Positions 8,563 to 16,035 of a stretch of DNA of 64,000 nucleotides are shown one piece after another. This DNA comes from Castellaniella sp034674885 (lineage in GTDB: Bacteria > Pseudomonadota > Gammaproteobacteria > Burkholderiales > Burkholderiaceae_B). The notes under the pieces were generated by a model. The model had not been told where the DNA came from, ran no database searches, and was given only the letters and a program-made list of their open reading frames with translations. Location of the stretch: contig NZ_JAUCDS010000015.1 in the NCBI RefSeq assembly GCF_034674885.1, positions 9,590-73,589 on the forward strand, given 5' to 3'. The first letter of the stretch is position 1, and the number at the start of each line of letters is the position of its first letter. Position numbers and translations under genes: made by a program.

Positions 8563-9216
8563 ATGCGGTGGGTGTTGTCACTGGTGCTGGCCCTGGCGGC
8601 GGGTCTCGGGGTTCTGTACAGCCTGACGGACGGTTTCACTGTCCTGACGGCCGAGGCCGCCCGCCGGCAGACGATTGCCGAACATCCCCGCGACATTCCG
8701 GCAGCCGTGCAGGTGCTGGATGGGGCGGGGCGCCAGGAATCCCTGAATCGCAATCTGCGTGACGATGGCCGGGTGGCCATCGTCAATTTTTTCTATACGC
8801 GCTGTATTGCCCTGTGCCTGGCGCAGGGCTCCCTGACCGAACAGTTGCAGCGGGCCATCGAAGCCGAAGGCCTGCAGCACCAGTTGCGCCTGATCAGCCT
8901 GAGCTTCGACCCCCGCGACCGCGCCGATGATCTGTCGCGCTATGCCGTGCGCATGGGGGCCGACTCCGGCGTCTGGCAGTTCCTGACCCTGACCGATGCG
9001 GCGCAACGCAGCGCCTTGCTGGACATGTTCGGCATCCTGGTCGTGCCCGCCCCGCTGGGCGAATTCGAGCACAACGCCGCTTTCCATGTCGTGACGCCCG
9101 ATGGGCGCCTGGTGCGCATCGTCGACCTGGACGATCCGGGCTGGGCCCTGAAGGCCGCGAAATCCTTCCTGCCAGCTCAGACGGCGGGCCGTGCGCCGCA
9201 GGGTGATCAGCCATGA
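8563..9216 (+). CDS. SCO1/SenC-family copper chaperone
   Basis: A 217-residue thioredoxin-fold protein anchored by an N-terminal helix (residues 3-21), facing the periplasm. The copper-binding CxxxC is present as C81 and C85 (TRCIALC), with the matching histidine H175 (AAFHVVTPDG). SCO proteins deliver copper or keep thiols reduced during assembly of oxidase copper centres. C-family oxidases carry CuB but no CuA, so a role at CuB is implied. Its last four bases overlap the following membrane-protein gene (ATGA), and it sits 15 bases behind the cytochrome gene, so it belongs to the same operon. Confidence 0.88.
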   Translation: MRWVLSLVLALAAGLGVLYSLTDGFTVLTAEAARRQTIAEHPRDIPAAVQVLDGAGRQESLNRNLRDDGRVAIVNFFYTRCIALCLAQGSLTEQLQRAIEAEGLQHQLRLISLSFDPRDRADDLSRYAVRMGADSGVWQFLTLTDAAQRSALLDMFGILVVPAPLGEFEHNAAFHVVTPDGRLVRIVDLDDPGWALKAAKSFLPAQTAGRAPQGDQP

Positions 9217-9869
9217 TCCGCCTGCTGTCCGGCTGGCCCGCATCCCTGTTGGCAGCGGCCCTGTGTCTTGGGGGGGCCATCGTCTGGCACGACGCGCTGA
9301 CGGCTCTCATGAGTCTGCACATGCTGGTGCAGATCCCCTTGCTGGTCGCGGGCGGTGTGTTCGCCGAACAGGCCTGGCGGGGGGGACGGCCTGCGCGCGC
9401 GCAGGCACCGCCGGCGCAGGCGGATGCTTCAGGCCAATCATCCCGGTTGTGGCAGGCGACCTCTGGCCGTGGCATCCGCTGGTCCTATAACGCCTACGGC
9501 ATGCCGGGCCTGCTGCTGGTCAGCCTGGTGGGCGCCGGGTGGATGATTCCCAAGGCACTCGACGATGCGCTGGTGGACTGGCGGGTGGCCACCTTCAAAT
9601 ACCTGGGACTGCCCCTGTGCGGCTGGTTGCTGCAGGCCTCCGTGCGGCAGGCGAACGTGGTCATCAAACTGTTCTTCCTGGGCAATTTCTGCTGGATGAG
9701 CGCCATCGTCGGCATGGTCTATCTGGACCAGCCGATCCGGCTGTGCAATGCCTACCTGCAGGACGATCAGGACTGGGCCGGCCGGGGCCTGATCGCGCTG
9801 GCCATCGTGTTACCCTCGTGCTGGTTGCTGGCCGCTGTGAAGCCGGTCTGGCGCTTCCTGAATCGATAA
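9213..9869 (+). CDS. Six-helix membrane protein, possibly CtaG (caa3)-like
   Basis: A 218-residue protein with about six hydrophobic segments (roughly 8-25, 29-51, 94-111, 127-142, 149-171, 190-211) and a hydrophilic, Ala/Gln-rich loop at 52-90. I do not recognise it firmly. The stretch around residues 30-50 (LMSLHMLVQIPLLVAGG) resembles the HMxxH-type first conserved helix of caa3-type CtaG proteins, which are linked to copper delivery; H26 and H36 could be ligands. That assignment is inference. Tight overlap with the SCO gene and position inside the oxidase operon support a role in assembly of the oxidase. A plain structural accessory subunit is an alternative. Confidence 0.6.
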   Translation: MIRLLSGWPASLLAAALCLGGAIVWHDALTALMSLHMLVQIPLLVAGGVFAEQAWRGGRPARAQAPPAQADASGQSSRLWQATSGRGIRWSYNAYGMPGLLLVSLVGAGWMIPKALDDALVDWRVATFKYLGLPLCGWLLQASVRQANVVIKLFFLGNFCWMSAIVGMVYLDQPIRLCNAYLQDDQDWAGRGLIALAIVLPSCWLLAAVKPVWRFLNR

Positions 9870-9878
9870 AGGATCCCC

Positions 9879-10610
9879 ATGACCTCGACGAATTCCCTGA
9901 AGCCCGGGGTTGCCTCGACTCCGTCCGCCGTTCCCGGGCCGTCGCACCTGCGCGCGGCAGGCCCTTGGCGCCGTCGCTCCGGTTCGCTGGACGGTCTGCT
10001 GACAGAAATCGGTCAGGCCCTGCAGGTGCTGGATGGCACGGTGGCTCATGATCGTGCCTGCCCGGCCGGGCCGGCGAAGCCGGACGATCCCGCCCTGTCC
10101 GCTGAAGAGGCCCGCCATGCGGCGGGGTTGATGCGCGTGAATCACGTGGGCGAGATCTGTGCCCAGGCCCTCTACCGGGGCCAGGCGCTGATGTGCCGCG
10201 ATGCCTCGGTGCGCGCCGTGCTGCTGCAGGCCGCCGCCGAGGAAACCGACCACCTGGCCTGGTGCCGCCAGCGCCTGGACGAACTGCAAAGCCGCCCCAG
10301 CCTGCTCAATCCCCTGTGGTATGCCGGGGCCTTCGGCCTGGGCGTGGTCGCCAGCCGGGCAGGGGTGCCCTACAACCTGGGCTTCATGGCCGAAACCGAG
10401 CGTCAGGTCGAGGAACATCTGGACGGGCATCTGAACACATTGCCCGCGCAGGACCACCGATCGCGCCAGGTCGTCACGCAGATGCGCGACGACGAGATCG
10501 GCCATCGCACGACAGCGGAAAACCACGGGGCAGCGCCGCTGCCGGCCCCGGTTCGCGGAGCGATGCGGCTGATGTCGCGCCTCATGACGACCACGGCGTA
10601 TCGGATCTGA
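9879..10610 (+). CDS. coq7: Demethoxyubiquinone hydroxylase Coq7
   Basis: A 243-residue ferritin-like diiron monooxygenase for the late C6 hydroxylation of ubiquinone synthesis. The four-helix iron ligands are visible: E92 (NHVGEI), E122xxH125 (EETDHLAW), E174 (ETERQVEEH) and E206xxH209 (DDEIGH). Residues 1-65 are extra and hydrophilic compared with the core domain, as in other betaproteobacterial Coq7 proteins. The gene starts nine bases after the membrane-protein gene, preceded by AAAGGA, so it is probably co-transcribed with the oxidase operon. That links an oxygen-requiring quinone step to a terminal oxidase. Many gammaproteobacteria use UbiF instead. Confidence 0.93.
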   Translation: MTSTNSLKPGVASTPSAVPGPSHLRAAGPWRRRSGSLDGLLTEIGQALQVLDGTVAHDRACPAGPAKPDDPALSAEEARHAAGLMRVNHVGEICAQALYRGQALMCRDASVRAVLLQAAAEETDHLAWCRQRLDELQSRPSLLNPLWYAGAFGLGVVASRAGVPYNLGFMAETERQVEEHLDGHLNTLPAQDHRSRQVVTQMRDDEIGHRTTAENHGAAPLPAPVRGAMRLMSRLMTTTAYRI

Positions 10611-10725
10611 TGCGGGGGCGCCCTGTTTCTGGGCGTGGGCAGGGGGTAGAGGCATCAGGTTTACCCTTGGGTGTGTGCGAAAAACCACAAACCTATGGCC
10701 GTTGTCTATTGACATCAAATAGATC

Positions 10726-10755
10726 TTGCATTGCAGCAAAGTCTGCTTATATACT
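10726..10755 (+). promoter_or_regulatory. Candidate sigma70 promoter for small RNA
   Basis: TTGCAT (10726-10731) is followed by TATATA (10748-10753, 16-base spacer) overlapping TATACT (10750-10755, 18-base spacer). It lies in an AT-rich patch of an otherwise GC-rich region, with no start codon or long frame immediately downstream. Transcription would begin near 10762. Confidence 0.5.
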
Positions 10756-10761
10756 TTGCTT

Positions 10762-10914
10762 ATCGGATGTCGAAACGCGATTGCAGCGGGAAAACCCCTA
10801 ATCACGGATGGCTCAGATCCCAGATCTTGGTAGCCCGACATGCCACGGTTGTCTCCTCCACCCTCCTCCTTTGGTGGATTTAGCCCAGGATCTTCGGATC
10901 TTGGGCTTTTTTTT
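10762..10914 (+). ncRNA. Candidate structured small RNA, about 150 nt, with anti-SD-like loop
   Basis: No convincing protein is encoded between coq7 and the IclR gene (426 bases). Instead a promoter, nested hairpins and a perfect intrinsic terminator line up. ATGTCG (10767-10772) can pair with CGACAT (10836-10841), enclosing GGG-AAAA-CCC (10788-10797) and AGATC-CCA-GATCT (10815-10827). Next, TCCACC (10857-10862) pairs with GGTGGA (10873-10878) and exposes the ten-base loop CTCCTCCTTT. That loop matches the anti-Shine-Dalgarno end of 16S rRNA (CCUCCUUU), as seen in other bacterial sRNAs with CCUCC loops. Function is inferred only. A riboregulatory leader is unlikely because the next gene is on the other strand. 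Confidence 0.5.
10882..10914 (+). terminator. Intrinsic terminator with UUCG tetraloop
   Basis: AGCCCAGGATC (10882-10892) pairs with GATCTTGGGCT (10897-10907) over 11 bp with one G-T pair, closed by C-TTCG-G. A run of eight T follows (10907-10914). It ends the candidate small RNA and may also catch read-through from the coq7 operon. Confidence 0.88.
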
Positions 10915-11036
10915 GCCTGCGCGGCGTGGGGGCTCCTGTTGCCACCGGCCTGCCGATCAGTCCGACGAACACCAGGCCGCTCCGGATTGTAATCGTGGTC
11001 TATGGACGGGGGGATGCCGTGATCGCTGGCCGAGGC

Positions 11037-11822
11037 CTATTGGTCGTGCCACGCCCCCAATCGTTGCGACAGGCGGTCCGCCAGCTTGCGGATGGCCACG
11101 CCTGCGCGGGATTCCAGGTCGGGGCTGATTTCCAGGGAGCGGATGCTGACCGCCACACCGGCGACGGCTTCGGGGTGGTGTGAATCGAAGACCGGCGCTC
11201 CGAAGCAATACATGCCCTCGCGCACCCCCTCGCGGTCGATGGAGTGATGTCGCCGCCGGATTCGCTGCAGCTCGGCCAGGACCGAGGCAGTGTCGCGCAG
11301 GCCGCGCTCGGTCAGCGGGGCAGGCCAGCCCTCGGGATGGGCGTCCAGCAGCTTGCGCACGCTGGCGTCCGGCAGGGTGCTGAGCATGGCCAGGCCGGTG
11401 GCGGTGTAGACCGCCGGCAGGCGCATGCCGGCATGGAAGTGCAATCCCAGCGGGTGTTTGCCGTTGCGGCAGGCGATGTACACGACCTCGGCGCCGTCGC
11501 GCACCGACAGGGTGATGGTTTCTTCCGGCAGGACACGCATGTCGTCCCAGGATGCAAAGAATTCCTGAGTGATGTCCAGCCGCGCCATGAAGGCATTGGC
11601 CCACATCATGACGTGCGGCCCCAGCGCCATCTGGCCGCCGTCCAGTCGTGTGATCAGGTTCAGGTGTTCCAGCGTGGCGCACAGGCCGTGCAGGCTGCTT
11701 TTGGGCAGTTGCAGGGTCTTGGCCAGCTCGGCCAGGGAAACCGGCCGGCCGGCGCGAGCCAGCAGATCCAGCACGGCGGAGGCGCGGGCGACAGCGGGCG
11801 CCAGGATTTTTTCAGGACTCAT
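11037..11822 (-). CDS. IclR-family transcriptional regulator
   Basis: A 261-residue IclR-type regulator with an N-terminal winged helix-turn-helix (about 10-65; LAELAKTLQLPKSSLH) and a C-terminal effector domain (about 80-255) with the family pattern ARNGKHPLGLHFHAGMRLPA-like, here CRNGKHPLGLHFHAG. The start at ATG 11822 gives the usual length; an in-frame extension to 11942 would add 40 unrelated residues and run through the operator region. It is divergent from the aldehyde dehydrogenase gene with 168 bases between, the usual layout for an IclR protein controlling its neighbour. The effector is unknown; succinate semialdehyde or a related aldehyde or acid is a reasonable guess. Confidence 0.9.
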   Translation of the reverse strand: MSPEKILAPAVARASAVLDLLARAGRPVSLAELAKTLQLPKSSLHGLCATLEHLNLITRLDGGQMALGPHVMMWANAFMARLDITQEFFASWDDMRVLPEETITLSVRDGAEVVYIACRNGKHPLGLHFHAGMRLPAVYTATGLAMLSTLPDASVRKLLDAHPEGWPAPLTERGLRDTASVLAELQRIRRRHHSIDREGVREGMYCFGAPVFDSHHPEAVAGVAVSIRSLEISPDLESRAGVAIRKLADRLSQRLGAWHDQ

Positions 11823-11934
11823 GAAATGGCACGATCGTGAAAGAGGGTGTGACCGGGATTTGTCCGCTCTGCCGCATCGGGCGCGGACCCTGTGGACGGA
11901 TTGACGCCCCGTGATCGCGGCCGTTATGATTATT

Positions 11935-11973
11935 TCGTTCATTCAAACAAACATCGTTCATTATATTGAACGA
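11935..11973. promoter_or_regulatory. Palindromic operator between iclR-type gene and aldehyde dehydrogenase
   Basis: TCGTTCA (11954-11960), six bases, then TGAACGA (11967-11973) forms a perfect inverted repeat. The word TCGTTCATT occurs again 19 bases upstream (11935-11943), so a second half-site is present on the same helical face to within two turns. Spacing and position in the divergent gap fit IclR-family binding. Confidence 0.6.
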
Positions 11974-11990
11974 AAACTGGGAGCACAAGC

Positions 11991-13445
11991 ATGCTGGCAC
12001 TGAAAAACCCGGACCTGCTGCGTCAGCAGGCGTATCTCAATGGGCGGTGGTGCGACGCTGATTCAGGCGAGACGATCTCCGTCAGCAACCCGGCAACTGG
12101 CGAAATCCTGGGGACCGTGCCCTGCATGGGCGCAGCCGAAACCCGCCGGGCCATCGAAGGCGCCCAGGCCGCCTGGGGCGCTTGGCGCGCGCGCACCGCC
12201 AAGGAACGCGCGGCCATCCTGCGACGCTGGTTCGAATTGATGACCGAACACACCCAGGACCTGGCCCTGATCATGACGGCCGAACAGGGCAAGCCCATGG
12301 CCGAATCCCGGGGGGAAATCGCCTATGGCGCCGCCTTCCTGGAATGGTTCGCCGAGGAAGGCAAGCGCGCCTATGGCGACGTGATTCCGTCTTTCGCCAA
12401 GGACCGCCGCGTCGTCGTCACCAAAGAACCCATTGGCGTGTGCGCCGCCATCACACCCTGGAACTTCCCCTCGTCCATGATCACCCGCAAGGCTGGCGCC
12501 GCGTTGGCCGCCGGCTGCCCGCTGGTCGTCAAGCCCGCCGAGCAGACCCCGTTTTCTGCGCTGGCCCTGGCCGTGCTGGCGGAAGAGGCCGGAGTGCCCC
12601 CGGGCGTGTTCTCCGTCCTGACCGGCGACGCGCCGGCCATCGGCGGCGAGATGACGTCCAGCCCGATCGTGCGCAAGATGTCCTTCACCGGGTCGACCGA
12701 GGTCGGGCGCCTGCTGATGCGCCAGTGCGCGCCTTCGATCAAGAAGCTGTCCCTGGAACTGGGCGGCAATGCGCCGTTCATCGTGTTCGACGATGCCGAT
12801 CTGGATGCTGCGGTGGAAGGCGCCATCGCCAGCAAGTACCGCAACTCGGGGCAGACCTGCGTGTGTACCAACCGGTTCTACGTGCAGGATTCTGTCTATG
12901 ACGAGTTCAGTCGCAAACTGGTACAGGCGGTCGGCAAATTACGGGTCGGCAATGGGGTAGAGGATGGTATCACCCAGGGCCCCCTGATCGATGCCGATGC
13001 CGTGGCCAAGGTCCAGGAACACATCGCAGATGCCGTCGCCCAAGGCGGACGCATCCTGGCCGGGGGCCAGCCCCATGCACTGGGGCACACTTTCTTCCAG
13101 CCCACGGTGCTGGCCGATGCGCTGCCCACGATGAAACTCGCCCGCGAGGAAACCTTCGGCCCCCTGGCGCCGCTGTTCCGTTTCAGTGACGATGCGGACG
13201 TCATCCGCATGGCCAACGATACGGAATATGGCCTGGCCGCATACTTCTACAGCCGCGACATCGGCCGGGTCTGGCGGGTGGCGGAAGCCCTGGAATACGG
13301 CATGGTGGGCATCAACACCGGGTTGATCTCCAATGAGGCCGTGCCGTTTGGCGGGGTCAAGCAATCCGGCCTGGGCCGCGAAGGATCGCATTACGGGCTG
13401 GATGATTATCTGGTCGTGAAGTACCTGTGCATGGCGCTGGGCTGA
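11991..13445 (+). CDS. gabD: NAD(P)-dependent succinate-semialdehyde dehydrogenase family
   Basis: A 484-residue aldehyde dehydrogenase that oxidises an aldehyde, most likely succinate semialdehyde, to the acid. Catalytic residues are in place: N158 (TPWNFPS), E256 (LELGGNAP) and C290 (NSGQTCVCTN), with the cofactor-binding SFTGSTEVG near 231-239. The double cysteine pattern CVC (290-292) is typical of GabD/SSADH enzymes. ATG 11991 is preceded by GGGAGCACAAGC. Divergence from an IclR regulator and the absence of a gabT nearby suggest that it serves a catabolic route other than GABA; glutarate-semialdehyde dehydrogenase is an alternative. Confidence 0.88.
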   Translation: MLALKNPDLLRQQAYLNGRWCDADSGETISVSNPATGEILGTVPCMGAAETRRAIEGAQAAWGAWRARTAKERAAILRRWFELMTEHTQDLALIMTAEQGKPMAESRGEIAYGAAFLEWFAEEGKRAYGDVIPSFAKDRRVVVTKEPIGVCAAITPWNFPSSMITRKAGAALAAGCPLVVKPAEQTPFSALALAVLAEEAGVPPGVFSVLTGDAPAIGGEMTSSPIVRKMSFTGSTEVGRLLMRQCAPSIKKLSLELGGNAPFIVFDDADLDAAVEGAIASKYRNSGQTCVCTNRFYVQDSVYDEFSRKLVQAVGKLRVGNGVEDGITQGPLIDADAVAKVQEHIADAVAQGGRILAGGQPHALGHTFFQPTVLADALPTMKLAREETFGPLAPLFRFSDDADVIRMANDTEYGLAAYFYSRDIGRVWRVAEALEYGMVGINTGLISNEAVPFGGVKQSGLGREGSHYGLDDYLVVKYLCMALG

Positions 13446-13450
13446 TCCGG

Positions 13451-13488
13451 GCACCGGGCGGGCCGTTTCCCGCCTGTCCGGTGCTTTT
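13451..13488 (+). terminator. Probable intrinsic terminator after aldehyde dehydrogenase gene
   Basis: GCACCGG (13451-13457) pairs with CCGGTGC (13478-13484), and GCGGG (13458-13462) with CCCGC (13469-13473), leaving a four-base bulge. TTTTGTT follows directly. Confidence 0.7.
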
Positions 13489-13566
13489 GTTGCATCTGTA
13501 TCCCTGTTACAACCGCACGGGTTACAAATATCGCCGATAATCTCGTTTTGTCTATCCGGGATTGTC

Positions 13567-14709
13567 TTGAACGCCTCCAGTTTGTCCGCTTCGCTCAGTT
13601 GGCCTCTGATCGGGATCGTGGCTTTCATGGTGGGTGGGCTGATCGTTGTCTCCGAGCGCTGGCACGGCCGCTACACAGGGGATAACGATCTGCACAAGCC
13701 CCAAGCCATGCACAAGCGCGCCGCCCCCCGGGTGGGCGGGCTGGCCGTCGTGGCGGGCAGTCTGGCCGGCCTGCTGATGTTGGGGCCGCGCAACATGACC
13801 GTGACCTGGCTGTGGCCGGCCCTGTTCGTGGCAGCCCTGCCGGTCTTCGTGGCGGGGCTGCTGGAAGACATCACCAAAGAAATCGGATCCGGCAAGCGCC
13901 TGCTGGCGGCCTTCATTTCTGCCGGCATCGCCTGGTGGCTGCTGGGGGGCGTGTCGCGCGTGGGCCTGTCCTGGGCTGACACCCTGTTGTCCAGCTGGCC
14001 CATCATTTCCCTGCTCTTCACGATGGTGGCCGTGGGCGGCTGCACGCATGCCCTGAACATCGTCGACGGCATGAACGGGCTGGCGGGCATGATCGCGACG
14101 CTGATGGCCGTGTCCCTGGCGCTGGTGGCACTGCAGGTGCAGGATATCCCCATCTTCCTGATTGCTACGGCGCTGGCGGCAGCCACGCTGGGGTTCCTGG
14201 TCTGGAATTTTCCGTTCGGCCGGGTCTTCCTGGGCGATGGCGGCGCATATTTCCTGGGCTTCATGCTGGCCGAACTGGCCGTGCAGCTGGTGGTGCGCAA
14301 TCCTGGGGTGTCGCCTTTCTATGCGCTGGCGGTGCTGTTCTATCCCGTCTTCGAGACGCTGTTTTCCATTTGGCGGCGTAAGTTCAAGCGCGGCGTCCCG
14401 GTGGATCAGCCCGACGCCCTGCACCTGCATCAGCTGGTGTTCCGGCGCCTGGTGCGCGTCACTTTCAGCCGCGACCGGCGTCATGCGCTGCCCGCGCTGT
14501 GCAATGCCATGACGTCGCCCTATCTGTGGGTGCTGGCCCTGATCGGCCTGGTGCCGGCCACTCTGTGGTGGGACAACGCCTGGATCCTGTGTCTCAGCAT
14601 GGGGGTGTTCGCCGCAGTGTATATCTGGCTGTACATCCGTCTGGTGACATGGCGCCGCCCTCGCTGGCTGCTGCTGCCGTCCCTGGGGCGGCGCGAGCAG
14701 CGCGATTAA
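13567..14709 (+). CDS. WecA/MraY-family polyprenyl-phosphate sugar-1-phosphate transferase
   Basis: A 380-residue, about 11-helix inner-membrane enzyme that starts glycan assembly by moving HexNAc-1-phosphate from UDP-HexNAc to undecaprenyl phosphate. Conserved cytoplasmic motifs are LEDITKEIG (99-107), LNIVDGMNG (163-171), FLGDGGAYF (221-229) and the His-rich DALHLHQLVFRR (283-294) typical of the WecA/WbpL branch. TTG 13567 is taken as the start because the first helix begins near residue 12; GTG 13618 or ATG 13627 would cut that helix. It opens the glycan locus, 42 bases ahead of tviB. The sugar is not known; GlcNAc or GalNAc would fit the TviB/TviC neighbours. Confidence 0.88.
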   Translation: MNASSLSASLSWPLIGIVAFMVGGLIVVSERWHGRYTGDNDLHKPQAMHKRAAPRVGGLAVVAGSLAGLLMLGPRNMTVTWLWPALFVAALPVFVAGLLEDITKEIGSGKRLLAAFISAGIAWWLLGGVSRVGLSWADTLLSSWPIISLLFTMVAVGGCTHALNIVDGMNGLAGMIATLMAVSLALVALQVQDIPIFLIATALAAATLGFLVWNFPFGRVFLGDGGAYFLGFMLAELAVQLVVRNPGVSPFYALAVLFYPVFETLFSIWRRKFKRGVPVDQPDALHLHQLVFRRLVRVTFSRDRRHALPALCNAMTSPYLWVLALIGLVPATLWWDNAWILCLSMGVFAAVYIWLYIRLVTWRRPRWLLLPSLGRREQRD

Positions 14710-14751
14710 TATTCCTTCGATCAATACGGCCATGTCGCCGGGGAGAATTTC

Positions 14752-16026
14752 ATGAACATTCAGGACGTCCGTTTGGCTGTTGTTGGCCTGGGTTACGTGG
14801 GCCTGCCGCTGGCGGTCGAGTTCGGCAAGAAGCGCGATGTGCTGGGGTTCGACATCAATGCCCGACGTATCGAGGAACTGCGCGCCGGCCGCGACCATAC
14901 GCTGGAAGTCTCAGGGCCGGAACTGACCGAGGCCGAGCACCTGCACTATTCCAGCGATCCAGCGGAACTGGCGTCGGCCAACGTGTTCATCGTCACGGTG
15001 CCGACCCCGATCGACCAGTACAAGCAGCCTGATCTGACGCCGCTGGAACGCGCCAGCGAGACCATCGGCCGCATCCTGAAGCGCGGCGACATCGTCATTT
15101 ATGAATCGACCGTCTATCCGGGGGCGACTGAAGAAGTCTGCGTGCCGGTCCTGGAACAGACCTCGGGCCTGAAGTTCAACGTCGATTTCTACGCTGGCTA
15201 CAGCCCCGAACGCATCAACCCGGGCGACAAGCAGCATCGCGTGTCCACGATCCGCAAGGTCACCTCCGGCTCGACGCCGGAAGTCGCCGAACTCGTCGAT
15301 ACCCTGTATCGCCAGATCATCACCGCCGGCACCCACAAGGCCTCGTCCATCAAGGTCGCCGAGGCCGCCAAGGTGATCGAGAACACCCAGCGCGACGTGA
15401 ATATCGCCCTGATCAACGAGCTGGCCCTGATCTTCAACCGCCTGGGCATCGATACGCTGGACGTCCTGCAGGCGGCGGGCACCAAATGGAATTTCCTGCC
15501 GTTTCGCCCGGGCCTGGTGGGCGGCCACTGCATCGGTGTGGACCCGTACTACCTGACGCACAAGGCGCAGTCCATCGGCTACCACCCCGAGATCATCCTG
15601 GCGGGTCGTCGCCTGAATGATTCCATGGGCGGCTACGTCGTGTCGCAGCTGATCAAGGCCATGACCAAGCGCCGCATCCAGGTGCAGGGCTCCCACGTGC
15701 TGGTCATGGGGCTGACCTTCAAGGAAAACTGCCCGGATCTGCGCAATACCCGCGTGGTGGACATCGTGCGCGAACTTGGCGAATACAACATCGCGGTGGA
15801 CGTCTACGACCCGTGGGTGGACCCGGCCGAGGCGCAGCACGAATACGGCATCACGCCGGTGTCCAAGCCGACGCCGGCTGCGTATGACGGCATCATCCTG
15901 GCCGTTGCCCACGAGCAGTTCGCGTCCATGGGCGCGGCTGCCCTGCGGGCGCTGGGCAAGCCCGAACACGTCCTGTATGACCTGAAGTATGTGCTGGACG
16001 CCGACGAATCCGATCTGCGTCTATAA
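14752..16026 (+). CDS. tviB: UDP-N-acetylhexosamine 6-dehydrogenase (TviB/VipA/WbpO type)
   Basis: A 424-residue nucleotide-sugar dehydrogenase that oxidises C6 of UDP-GlcNAc or UDP-GalNAc to the uronic acid with NAD+. The N-terminal Rossmann motif GLGYVG is at 12-17, the central domain has YSPERINPGD (150-159) and the catalytic cysteine C260 lies in GGHCIGVDPYYL. The C-terminal domain starts near 310 (VLVMGLTFKENCPDLRNT). The closest match from memory is the Vi-antigen enzyme TviB and its Pseudomonas relative WbpO. It is followed after nine bases by the paired epimerase gene, so together they would make UDP-GalNAcA. Confidence 0.92.
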   Translation: MNIQDVRLAVVGLGYVGLPLAVEFGKKRDVLGFDINARRIEELRAGRDHTLEVSGPELTEAEHLHYSSDPAELASANVFIVTVPTPIDQYKQPDLTPLERASETIGRILKRGDIVIYESTVYPGATEEVCVPVLEQTSGLKFNVDFYAGYSPERINPGDKQHRVSTIRKVTSGSTPEVAELVDTLYRQIITAGTHKASSIKVAEAAKVIENTQRDVNIALINELALIFNRLGIDTLDVLQAAGTKWNFLPFRPGLVGGHCIGVDPYYLTHKAQSIGYHPEIILAGRRLNDSMGGYVVSQLIKAMTKRRIQVQGSHVLVMGLTFKENCPDLRNTRVVDIVRELGEYNIAVDVYDPWVDPAEAQHEYGITPVSKPTPAAYDGIILAVAHEQFASMGAAALRALGKPEHVLYDLKYVLDADESDLRL

Positions 16027-16035
16027 GGTGAAGCC

